Assembly (NCBI GenBank): GCA_004431415.1 | Contig: QPMI01000044.1 | Span: 186,001 to 250,000 of the forward strand | Reading direction: 5' to 3' | Length of the DNA stretch: 64,000 bases | From: Cyanophora paradoxa | Lineage: Eukaryota; Glaucocystophyceae; Cyanophorales; Cyanophoraceae | Shown: piece by piece, positions 25,443-35,322 of the stretch | Layout of the letters: each line of letters begins with the position of its first letter | Numbering within the stretch: position 1 is the first letter of the stretch | Program-made: the position numbers and the translations under genes | The notes under the pieces: model-generated | Seen by the model: the letters and a program-made list of their open reading frames with translations, nothing else | What the model was told of the DNA's origin: nothing | Database searches by the model: none

Positions 25443-27446
25443 GGGGCCACCGCTAGTACGGTACTACTAATAGCCTACCGGTAGTACGTCGACATTAACG
25501 TTGCGTCTCCGAATGTCCGCTAGTACTCTGTACCGTAGTACTCAGTGTACTGTGGGCCTGTGGCCCTGTGGCCATTGTGAGACTGCGTGCCACGGTGAGA
25601 CTGCGTGCCATGGTGACCCGTGAGGGCCGTGACGTCGACCACTGACCAGTGACCACTGTCACAGTGTCCAGGGCCCCAGGCCCGGGCGGGCGCCGGCCGG
25701 GCCAGCCCGGCCAGGCCCGACTCCGCCCGAGCACCGGCCCCCATGGCCAGGCCCCCCACTGGCCAGTTTACTACGAGTTTAGTGGCAGTACAACCCGGAT
25801 AACCCGGAAGTGAGTCTAGTGACCCCCCCGGGCCCCCGAGCGGCCAGCGCCGGCCACCCCAGCCACCAGCCTGACAGGCTAGAAGGAGCCTGCAGAACTC
25901 CGCGGCTGGCCATGGGATCCGGAGAGGCTCGGAGGAGCCAGGGCCCGGCGGCGGCCCGGCCCGCGCAAGCGGCGGGGGCGCTACGTATACGGCACTGCGA
26001 CTCTGCGAGTCGAGGTCTGCGCATGCGGCACGTGCACTGCGGCACCGCGGCGGGCAGCCGACACCCGTCATGATCACGCGCGCATGTGCGTGCCACTATG
26101 ACTCTTTCATTAGATCCCGGTTCCCCCCTTGCACCCCCGGCGCGAAAATCGCGGCCGGGCCACTAGTAGTTACAGGTTTACATGTACAGGTTTACCGTAG
26201 TACCGCAATTACCGGCAATTTACCGCAGTGCCACGGTGTACGTGCAATTTTCATTCAATGATTGAAACTCGGTCCCCCGGACCCCCGCGCGCAACACTGT
26301 CGTTATCGATATCGCGCACGCAATCATTTGAATTAAATTTAAGCAAGTCGCCGCCGACTCGCCGCCGAGTCGCCGCCGGGCGCGACTACCGGTACCGTTT
26401 GAGGAGGGCCCAGACGCACTGATTGAGAGCGAGCCTGTACATGTGGAGATCGCGGATCGTTATCTGAACCGTCAAGTCAGACTGCTATGCATACAAGCCT
26501 TGAAGCGTCACGGTGCAGCCAGTGATGGGCACTGATGGCATCATGATAATGATGAAAATGATAATGATGTGATATCACATTTTGATATCATGATACGGGA
26601 CCCCCCCTCTATCACGCTCATCATATATAATGGTGACATCACGACCCCTAAACTCCGAGGCTCGCGTCTTAATTTCGCCTTTCCAAGTGCTCTGTACATG
26701 TACAGTGCTATATCACACATAAACATGTACAGCTTCTGGTGATGTTAAGAATGTTATTCGAGGCTCTGGAGAGCCTCGAGCTCTGGCCGCCTCGGCAGTA
26801 CTATGCATGTACCCCCAGGTCGTCACCCTGGCCATGGGTGGATTTCTCATGATCTCTTGTCATTCGGACCCCCAGATCTAGATGCTTTAAAGCAGCACAA
26901 GACTTCCTGCCCCCTCGGGGCAGTGCAGCCTCGGGTCACCGGTCATGTAGTATTAAACAATGAATTCGCACACACCGAGACAAATGGCTAGAGATATAAC
27001 TGAGGTGTCCATCTGTGTCAAGTCGAACCGGTCATGTAGTATAAGTAGTAGCGCGGGCTAGCGCTAGCGCTCCCGGAGTCCCCTCGCCGTCGCTGGCGCG
27101 CCCGCTCGGCTCGCGCTTCACCAGCTCGCGATCGCGCGATTAATATTGATCGTGAGCCATGGCGCCGGCCAATAAAAAGATCTAGAGCCATTGATAGTTG
27201 AAAAGCGGATTGCCTGTCAATGCCTGATCGCCGAACGACTGTACGTTGACGATTCACAATGACTCGGAAGACCGATTGATAAAATGCCAGGCACTGGTTA
27301 ATTCAAAACTTAATTGTCAGCTTGCCGATTGATCGTGAGCCATTGTTCGTGATCGGCGCTGCAAGAAAACCCTAAAATCGGGGCAGCAATGTGCGACCGG
27401 ACACCATGACTGTGAAAAGAGAAGCCTCTTGGTCACCCACCGACCA
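25443..27446. other. Gene-free repetitive stretch
   Basis: No ORF with recognisable features. Short simple repeats occur, for example ATGAT-rich sequence at 26,530-26,600. The block is probably old transposon and intergenic DNA. Confidence 0.45.
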
Positions 27447-28510
27447 GGTGACCCGAGGCTGATTGGTATATATGCTTAAAAACACGATTCTGCTCCAAAA
27501 CAGCAGGTTCTACAGCGCAGAAAGGGCACTGAGGTGTCTGATGACGCGTCCGTACCCCCTTCCCTGTGATATCAAAATGATCATGATCATCATGATATCG
27601 ATGGTGATAATGATGACGATTTTGGGGGACCTATATATCCGATGATCATGATCATGATGACATCACTGGGTGCAGCCTGCTGGCCTGCCTGGCAGTGCCT
27701 GCCCATGGCCAGGTATCTATAGCTACCGTAGTACCGGCCGGTAGAGACGTCCACTGCTGCTGGCACTAGGGTTACCGCACTAGGCCTAGGGGTCCGGCCG
27801 CCGGCCATGCCGGCGCCCCCCGGCCGGCCGGCCGTCATGCTTTGGCTTGGACCCTCATGCCATTATGCCGGCTTTTGGCTTGACATGCCGGCCGCCGGCT
27901 CTGCGCATGCCGGACTCCAGCCAGAGCCTTCATGCCGACTATGGCCCCCCCGCTGTGGTCCCTGGCCATGCATATGGCCCCTGGCCCCCTGCTGTGGTCC
28001 CAGCCGGGGAGGAGCTCGAGGGCTTGTCTCACTTTGGGCGCCGGCTTGTTTGCAAGCCGAACTTCAGCCGGGTGCCGTAGTACAGGCTATGCATATGCCT
28101 TCATGCCGGCATGCGCAGGTATGCCGGCAACTTGGCGGCTAGCCATGCCGGCATGGTCATGGCATAATGCCGGCTTTGGCGGCTTGGACTAAGGCATTAT
28201 GCCCGATTTTAAATTTGACGGACCGGCCGGACCCCTATACCGCACCGACAATTCGGAGCTTCGTCAAACGATGGCCCCTCCCCCGGCCCCCCCCCCCTTT
28301 CGATCGCGACATCCGATGATCGCGATCGCACCGAAATCCACCTGACATTCGACATTGTCGATGTCGGAGGCTGGGGGACCGACATTACCGTCAGACGGTA
28401 ACCCTAGCTGGCACTGCATCGATATCATCAGTCTGCATGTGGCCATGGCCGGTATACTGTAGTAACTGTAAACGTACGAATTTCCGCCAGCGTTTAATTT
28501 CGACTCTATT
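27447..28510. repeat. Left copy of the long direct repeat flanking the LINE
   Basis: It matches 40,175-41,239 along its whole length; the only difference I found is one C in a C-run (about 27,985). It ends exactly at the T-run that is the LINE poly(A) tail read from the plus strand. The unique sequence before it and the unique sequence after the right copy reconstruct an empty site, as expected for a target-site duplication. Confidence 0.85.
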
Positions 28511-29416
28511 TTTTTTTTTTTCAGTAATCCCTAGTGTATTAGGGGACTGGTGCCCCAAGTTGACAAACAGCTAATGCTATCTGCCTACCCTAGGCCTAAG
28601 CCTACAAACACACGACAAGTCTAGCTTACCTCCCCCCTCTTGGGTCTCCAGCTAGACTAACCCCGAGGGAATCTCCCTACTGCGAGCCCTACCCCCTAAG
28701 GCCACTCTTGCGGCCCTCGGTGGGGCCTCCCCCAGCGGCCGCGCGAGCGCGGCCATTGGGGGGTGGGTTGGGGGTGGGGAGCTGGGGCCGGAGAGTTTAT
28801 TGGGGCAGGGCCCCGGAGGATTTATTGCGCACCGCCTCTGCGGTGCGAGCGCCGCCGGGCGCGGGGCCCCGGGGGAGGGGTTGGGGCCCCCATCCGGCGG
28901 CGGGTCCCGCCCTGCAGGCTGCCAGCGGCGTGGCAGCCTGCACCTGCGCGGGCGGGACCGGACCTGGCGCGGGCAGGCAGGCCACGCCCGAGGGCCTGCT
29001 CTCCTCCAGGAGTGGGCCTCTCAAGCGCGAGCGTGGCGTCAGCCCGGCGCGCGCGGGCAGGGAGTGCACACTTTGGGCTCAGGGTCTGTAGCCCAGCGGG
29101 GAGAGGCCGAAGATGAGGAGGGACTGGATGAGGTCGCCGCGGTGGAGCAGGGGGTGGTACCTTGGGGGCAGAGAAGGGGGTACGGGGCTCGGTGGAGGCG
29201 GCGGTGACGGCCCAGGGGGTGTAGGCAGAGGGACATCGGTCTGGGGGCGGGAGTGCCTCGGGTGGAGCTGGCGCGCGCGGGCGGAAAACTCGAATGGGGC
29301 GGTGGTGCGGGGACCGAGGGCGGTGCCGGCGGTGGTGGGGGGCCCGGCGGCGGGGGCGCGGGCTGGCGGGGCGGGGGCCGGTCTTGCGGTTCGACGGGTG
29401 ACGGCGGTGTGGGGGG

Positions 29417-30109
29417 TCAGAGAGGCTCGCCGAGGCGGGGGGTCCGGGGGGGGCGGTCCTGTGGATCAGGGGCTGGGACAGCCGGACCTGCACGTCGGGC
29501 TCCGCGGTCTCCACGTGCAAGAAGATTGTTGCGGGCGGAGGTGAAGCCGGCCGAGTCACGGAGGGCGGCCAGCTCACGCTCGCGGCGCGTGAGGCGGCGG
29601 GGTAGCGGGGCTGGGCTGCGGGAGGGGGAGGAGGCTGGGGGTGTGGGGGGAGGGGCTGGGGGGAAGGGGGGGGAGACGGGGCCGGGGGACGGTGGAGGGG
29701 CCGGTCGGGCGGGCGAGGGGAGGGGCCGGGGTGGCGGAGGGTCCGCTGGGGCGGGGGCGGCGGGGAGTCCGGAGGGGAGGGGCAGTTGCGAGTCGGGGCC
29801 GGGGAGAACGGGGGAGAGACCGACCGCGGACCGGAAGTAGGATTGGAGGGGGCGCATCGCCACGGTCGTCCCTCTGCCGCGGCCTTTGCCGCGGCCCTTA
29901 CCGGGTCGAGCTGTGCCGGCACCTAGTCGGGAGGAAGGGCCTGTCGCCTCCGGTCGGCCTGTCGGAGGTGGGCGAGGCGAGGCGGGGGCGGGGCGGGCGT
30001 GGGGGGGCGGGGGTCCGGGGCTCGCGGCGGCGGGGGTGGAGCCGGAGCCGGAGGGGGCTGGGGCGGACCTCTGGGCCGGGTCCGGGAGCTGGGGGCCGTT
30101 GGCTTGTGG
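29417..30109 (-). CDS. LINE ORF2 Pro-rich tail, in frame after a TAG
   Basis: The Ulp1 frame remains open after TAG 30,110 for 230 codons: a Pro-rich stretch, a GKGRGKGRGRG basic patch, MRPLQSYFRSAVG, and a helical end (RRERELAALRDSAGF). No domain named. Below it, 28,511-29,416 would be the 3' UTR and contains no supported coding sequence. Confidence 0.4.
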   Translation of the reverse strand, partial: PQANGPQLPDPAQRSAPAPSGSGSTPAAASPGPPPPHARPAPASPRPPPTGRPEATGPSSRLGAGTARPGKGRGKGRGRGTTVAMRPLQSYFRSAVGLSPVLPGPDSQLPLPSGLPAAPAPADPPPPRPLPSPARPAPPPSPGPVSPPFPPAPPPTPPASSPSRSPAPLPRRLTRRERELAALRDSAGFTSARNNLLARGDRGARRAGPAVPAPDPQDRPPRTPRLGEPL

Positions 30110-30925
30110 CTAGGATTCGGGTGAGGATGAGGCTGCGCCAGTGGGCGCAGCACCGGCTGCTGCCATCGAAGGGCGAGTTGGGGTCCGTGAGCGCGTCTTC
30201 TTGGCCCGGACCAGGGCGTCTGCCAGGGCACAGACAATTACACCGCAGCTGAAGCGGTCCCGTTGTTCGGGGATGGGGTACCTGGTGGCCGATGCAAGCG
30301 GCCAGGCGGTGGGGTCGTCTGAGGGGAGGTTGCGTTCCCGGCGCTCGAGCTGGAGCCAGCGGAGAATCGGGGCCAGCTTCTCTCGAGCCGACTCTGCGTT
30401 TGGCAGGTTGTAGGCATCATAGAGTTCGGCTCGACGGTCACGTACGTGGATCGCAGCGAAGGTCCAGTGGCCCGGTGAGTGGATCGGGAAGAGCAGAACA
30501 TCGAAGTCGAACGGGCTGACCCCGCGGGCTACCAGCTTGTTGTGAAGGCGCTGGGGGCCTCGGCCTGGCGCGGAGAGGTTAGGGTACTCAAGCGAGTCAA
30601 AGATTAGTGGACGGCGGGCCAGGGCAGGGAGTTGGGCGAGGAGGGCGAGGTAGAAGACAACGGTCTCGTCGTCTAACCAGGTCTCACCATTGAGCCGACT
30701 GAGAGATCTCCTCGTGACGTTGATGCTGCCCGAGGTACCGAGCAGCGGCGAGGAGATCTGTCGGAGTACTTCCTGCGCAGGCTTTAGCGGGCCGGGTCGG
30801 GTCTGTGCCCACGCTAGGCGGACCTCTTCGGACGGCGGCAGGGGGGCCACGGGCTGGGCTGCGGGCGGGTCGGGGCCGCGGGCAAGGGTGAGTGCCGGGG
30901 CTCCGGCGGGTGAGGCGCTGGGGGC
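30110..30925 (-). CDS. LINE-encoded Ulp1/C48-type cysteine protease domain
   Basis: C48 peptidases process or remove SUMO-like modifiers. Visible family features are LNGETWLDDETVVFYLALL (substrate-binding start), FPIHSPGHWTFAAI (catalytic His), a following YDAYN (catalytic Asp), and EQRDRFSCGVIVCALAD (oxyanion Gln and catalytic Cys). The full His/Asp/Gln/Cys set is present. The domain lies in the same frame as the preceding ORF2 region, separated only by TGA at 30,926, and ends at an in-frame TAG (30,110-30,112). Possible roles are self-processing of the polyprotein or interference with host SUMO; both are inference. Confidence 0.75.
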   Translation of the reverse strand, partial: APSASPAGAPALTLARGPDPPAAQPVAPLPPSEEVRLAWAQTRPGPLKPAQEVLRQISSPLLGTSGSINVTRRSLSRLNGETWLDDETVVFYLALLAQLPALARRPLIFDSLEYPNLSAPGRGPQRLHNKLVARGVSPFDFDVLLFPIHSPGHWTFAAIHVRDRRAELYDAYNLPNAESAREKLAPILRWLQLERRERNLPSDDPTAWPLASATRYPIPEQRDRFSCGVIVCALADALVRAKKTRSRTPTRPSMAAAGAAPTGAASSSPES

Positions 30926-32316
30926 TCAGGGGGGTGGAGGGTTAAGCTGGGGGGCTGAGCTCACGGGAGGGGCGTCCGATCGCGAAGTTGCTTTGAGGTT
31001 CGTGGGCGGGCTGTGCGGGCTGTCTGCGGCGACATTCATCAGGTCATGGGCGTCGGGCGGGGAGGGCGGGCAAGCTGGACGGTCTGTGCTCGACCGGCCT
31101 ACTGCTGAGTGCGCATCGCGCGCTGGCGCTGCCGTCGGCTGGAGACGGGCGCGTTCCGGTACGCTTGGGGGTACCGGAATACTACTGACCGGCACTACGG
31201 GTGCGGGCTGCGGGTTTGGGTCCGGCTGGGGGCGTGTCTCCCGGGCGCGGCGGCTTCTTCGGCGGGCCGCGGGGTCTGTTGCTGGCGGGGGTCGGGGCGC
31301 CGTCAGAGTCCGACGCGTGAGGCCACAGCGGCGCTGCCAGGCTTGGACGTCCGAGTTTCGCGCCTGCCAAATCTCCTGGAGCCCAGTCACAAGTACATCA
31401 AAGATCCCGTTCGCGCATTTACGAGCAGCGGGGGCGCGGACATGAAGGTACTCGAGGGCCGGGACCAGACTGCGGGGGAGGAGCAGCCGGACGGACAGGC
31501 GGGGCGAGTCGTGCGAGAGGTCGGTGAAAAGGGCCTGTCCGTGAGTCAGCCAGCGGGAGGGGGAGCCGTAGAGACAGGCACGGAGGTGGGGGGGTACAGG
31601 CCCGGGTCGCGAGCGTTCGTGCACGGTCTGACGCCAGCGGCGTTCGTCAGCGAGGGCGAAGGCGGGAAATAGGTCGCGGAGGAACAGGCCGTCCGACTTC
31701 AGGCCGTCCGGGAGCTCGTACTTCGTTGCGGCCGACTTTAGTCTCTGCGTGGTGATCGTTGTGTGGAGGAGGTTGTAAATCTTGGATTGCATAGCGAGCC
31801 GGGCCGCTTGCGATGCCGAACAAAGGCCGAAGGCGTGGTCGTGGGTCTCGGGTTGACTCGCGCTGTGGAGCGCCGGCGGGGGGTCGCGGTCTGCGGTTGC
31901 GGCGGCTCCTGGGTCGCGCCTCGGTGCCCAGGGGGGTGCCGGGATGGGGCCGCCGGAGGCATCGGCGACGCGAGCGCACCCAGGGCGTACGCACAGGCCT
32001 TGCGGGTTGATGTTGCCGTAGAGGTGTGGGGCATCGCGGGCACGGACAGGTAGGAGGGGCGCGAGTTCCATGCTGAATTTGGTGAGCTGCGCAAGGCGGG
32101 CATTGAACGGGGCTGACGCGTCGCGGGAGGCGCCTTGCTTACGGAATTCGCGCGCGAGCCGTGCCCGGTCGGCCGGGGCGCCGAGCCACGAGGATTCAAG
32201 CGACGTCAGCCGCACGAAGTTACGCATTTCGCAGACGGCGCGGACGTGGGCCCGGGGGTCGGACTCGACGCGGTACGCTCTGCTGGAGTCGTACCCCTCC
32301 AGGCTCCTGCGGGGGG
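30926..32316 (-). CDS. LINE ORF2, C-terminal region with CxxxxC motif and the duplicated segment
   Basis: The frame reads EMRNFVRLTSLESSW, then a possible zinc-binding CVRPGC, a helical region (SKIYNLLHTTITTQRLK), and the segment (HERSRPGPV...IFDVLVTGLQEIWQARN) that is also present at the LINE 5' end. The WQARN-like ending resembles C-terminal regions of other LINE RT proteins. An in-frame TGA (30,926-30,928) ends it; the same frame continues into the Ulp1 domain. Confidence 0.6.
30995..31653 (-). repeat. LINE internal segment, duplicated at the element 5' end
   Basis: It matches 39,520-40,175 almost base for base over about 630 bp, with divergence growing only at the low-coordinate edge (31,000-31,025 versus 39,520-39,545). 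Confidence 0.85.
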
Positions 32317-32877
32317 TGAGAAGAGGAGGACGAACTCGAACCCGCCGGGGGGAAAGAGGGGCTCACGCCGTGCTAGCCATGCACGTTTTGCGGCAGCCGA
32401 GACGGCGGGGTCGGATGCGACTGCGGGATCTGCCTGCCAGGTGGCGCTCTCGACGTCAGCCCAGGCATTGAGGCCGTGGCCATCGCTGCAGACCTTGGAG
32501 AACGGGGCGCAGGGGTGCAGGGCGAGCGCCGCTGCGGCGAGGCGGTCGGCTCGGTGGTTATCCCGGTCGTACGCATCATTCAGTACCCTCTCCATGCGTT
32601 GGGCGATCGGGAGGCCGGCGAGGGCGGGAACGTGGGGCCCGAGAGCCGCGAGCGCGTCTCGACGGCGCTGGCGTTCCTCCCGGCGCGCCTTGCGGGTCTG
32701 ACGTTCGATCTGGTGGAGAATGCGTCGAGTCTCGCGGCGGCGGAGGTGAGCAGTGCGCGCACGGATGTGCTCGGACAGGTAGTTATAAGCGCCCGAAAGC
32801 GGGTTCGGGCGCCCGGCGTACACCCCTTGTCCCTCGCCGAATTTGGCGATAAGCTCGGCGTCAGAGGGCTCGGGGGG
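32311..32877 (-). CDS. LINE ORF2, basic segment after RNase H
   Basis: A third frame continues the polyprotein: a strongly basic helical stretch (HLRRRETRRILHQIERQTRK) then SDGHGLNAWADVESATW. No domain recognised. It is delimited by G-runs at 32,872-32,877 and 32,311-32,316, where the reading frame shifts. Confidence 0.55.
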
Positions 32878-35322
32878 AGGTCGTCCGGGGCGGAGAGGTA
32901 GGACACGTACGATCCGGAGTCGTCCGCATCGCTGTCCGTCTCGGGCTCTGCCGGGGCGACAGGCGCAGGCCGGTCAGTGTACTCTTTCTGATGCGCCTTC
33001 ACCTTCTGTACGCGGACCTCGGCGGGTGGCCTTCCGGCGGCGGCGGCGAGGGCTCTGCGGTGCTGATGGACTTCTGCAGCCGCTCGCAGATGGTGCGAGA
33101 AGTTGGTGCGAAGGCCGCTGCGGACCGTCGAGTCAGCGCGGTGCAGGACAGAGCGGCGGATGAGTGACATCGCCGTCGAGCTGTCTGTCTTAACTGTGCA
33201 GCCCTCGGGCGACTTTAAGAAGGCCGTGAGGACGGCGAGGAGCTCGCCTTTGTTGTTGTTGACAGTGCCCGGGCACGGGGCGACAAAGAAGTCGCTGCCG
33301 TCCGTGGGGATGGCTTCGGCGAGCTCCCGCAGGGCCGCCGCCTGTGGGGCGTCATCTTCTGCGCATGCATCGGCTTCACGCAGCAGCTGGTTTTTCAGCT
33401 GTATACCTTCGCTGCGGCGCTGGGCTTCCCGCTGCCGATCCGCTGGGGAGTGCGCCGCGTTCTGCTCGTGGTCCCGGGTCCAGACACCCGCGTAAGCCGT
33501 TAGCGCCGCCTCGGATCCGAACCCCGTTGTGCTGGCATCGGTCGCCGCCACTCTCGGGGGCCGGGCAGCGGGGAGCTCCTCGCGGCGAAGCTCCTGGGCT
33601 ACGAGGTTCCAGAACGGGTCGGCTAGGGGCTCCGGGTCGATGAGAAAGTGCTCGAGAGGCTGGCGATCCGGGTATACAGGCGGTGCGGTGCGCGGTGGCA
33701 CTGTACCCGGGCGGCGTTGCTTGTAGCCCGACGGCGGCTGGGGCTGCGCGGAGGGATCCGCTTCGTAATCCCAATCGCGTTCCCACGGAGGAAGGAAGAG
33801 CGTCGTGCGGAACTCGGTCCACCACTCCTGACTCTCTAGCTTCACAACCGCGTACGGTTCGTGCTTCCGCGTGCGGGTCGCCGGGGTGATTAGCTCGAGG
33901 AGGCGGGCCGGGTGAATGTGGATAGAGTCCTCGGTCCACTGGCAGGCGCCTGACTCCGGCTCAGAGTGGTCGCAGCGCTGGCGCGCCGCCTTGGCTGTCG
34001 CGTCGTCCGTCGTGTACCGCGCATCGCACTCATCTTTGAGCATCGTGCACTTGTAGAATCGGGCGGCGCCCTCCCCGTCGCCGTCGCGGATCGTGCGGTC
34101 GCGCCAGATCCAATGTTCCAGGCGGACGTACACGCGGAGGCGCCCATCGTCTTCATCGCGCTCCTCCCATTTGCTAACGATGCGCGTCAGGTAGCCCTGC
34201 GGGTGCCAGGCGAACTGTCCCTCCACGTACGGCGGGCTCATCAGGTTCGCTTCGAAAAGCGTCTGCTGGCGCCGCGCCCCCTGCTTGAGCACGTGCATGG
34301 GGAAGCGCAGGGAGCGTGGGAGCTTCCTCGGCGGGACGGGCTCGCAGATTGCGCGGAGGAAGTCTGGGAACCACGACGGCGCCCGGCTGAGACGCTGGCG
34401 GACGCGGCCGCTGCCCCAGAGGCTCGCCCAGTCCAGAACGGTGCGCCCGTCCGGGCCCGTGATGTCCGCCGCCGTCAGCAGATCGTGTTCCCACAGGAAC
34501 GGCGCGGCGCTGCGGAGGAGGGCTGGCGGTAGAAGCGTAGTGAGGACGAATCTTCGTTCGAGTCGAGGATGCGGGAGGGCCGGAGTCAGGTGCGACCTTC
34601 CCGAGTCGAGGATGTAGCCCTCCGCATTCATATTTCGGGCTATAGCGAGGGCTAGATGATCGCGCCGGAGGGCCGGGCCTGGGTCTAGGTTCGGATAGCA
34701 GTACGGGGGGAGAGGAAGGCATAGCTTTTCCTGCGCCGCGAACACGCGGTGGAGGAGATACGGGCGAAGCGTCGGGTGGTTCGCGCGGATTGTTTCGTCT
34801 AGGACGTGTATGGCGAGCTGCTCGTCTGCCAGGCGCTTCAGCCCATAGAATCCGCGGCTCCATATTAGGGCGTTGGGCGCCGAGCGGCGGAGGCGCGCCT
34901 GATGCTTGACTAGCGTCATCCACAGGGTATCTATCTGGGCGCACTGGCGCTCGGTGTACGCGACAACCTTGCAGGCGTACGTGATGCGCGGGATGAGTAC
35001 GCTGTTCACGATGTACACTGCTTCCTTTGCGGTGAGCTTCTTTTTCTTTAGGATCGCGCAGGCGGTCTGCGCCATCGTGTAGACCGCTTCGAACTGATGC
35101 CTCCAATTTAGGTCCGCGGTAAACCAGACCCCCAGGAACTTGAAGGGCTTCGTCGGGGGCAGGACGTGGTGCGCACGCTCCTTAGCCCCGGGCGGGCCAA
35201 GGAGGGGCGGTTTGGGCTCGGGAGATACGTTGTTATAAGTGAACTCAGTCTTCTTCGCGTTCAGGGCGATATCGTGGATCCAGAAGAATTCCGATACCAG
35301 GTCCGCATGCAGTTGTACCCCC
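32872..35322 (-). CDS. LINE ORF2, middle part: RT thumb/connection and RNase H
   Basis: Continues ORF2 in a shifted frame. KFLGVWFTADLNWRHQ follows the RT palm, as in other LINEs, then a thumb region with IVNSVLIPRITYACKV. A C-terminal RNase H domain near 33,000-33,540 has the acidic residues in AATDAS, NNKGELLAVL and KTDSSTAM and the basic VKAHQ loop. RNase H removes the RNA template during cDNA synthesis. The frame breaks again at a G-run on the plus strand (32,872-32,877). Confidence 0.8.
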
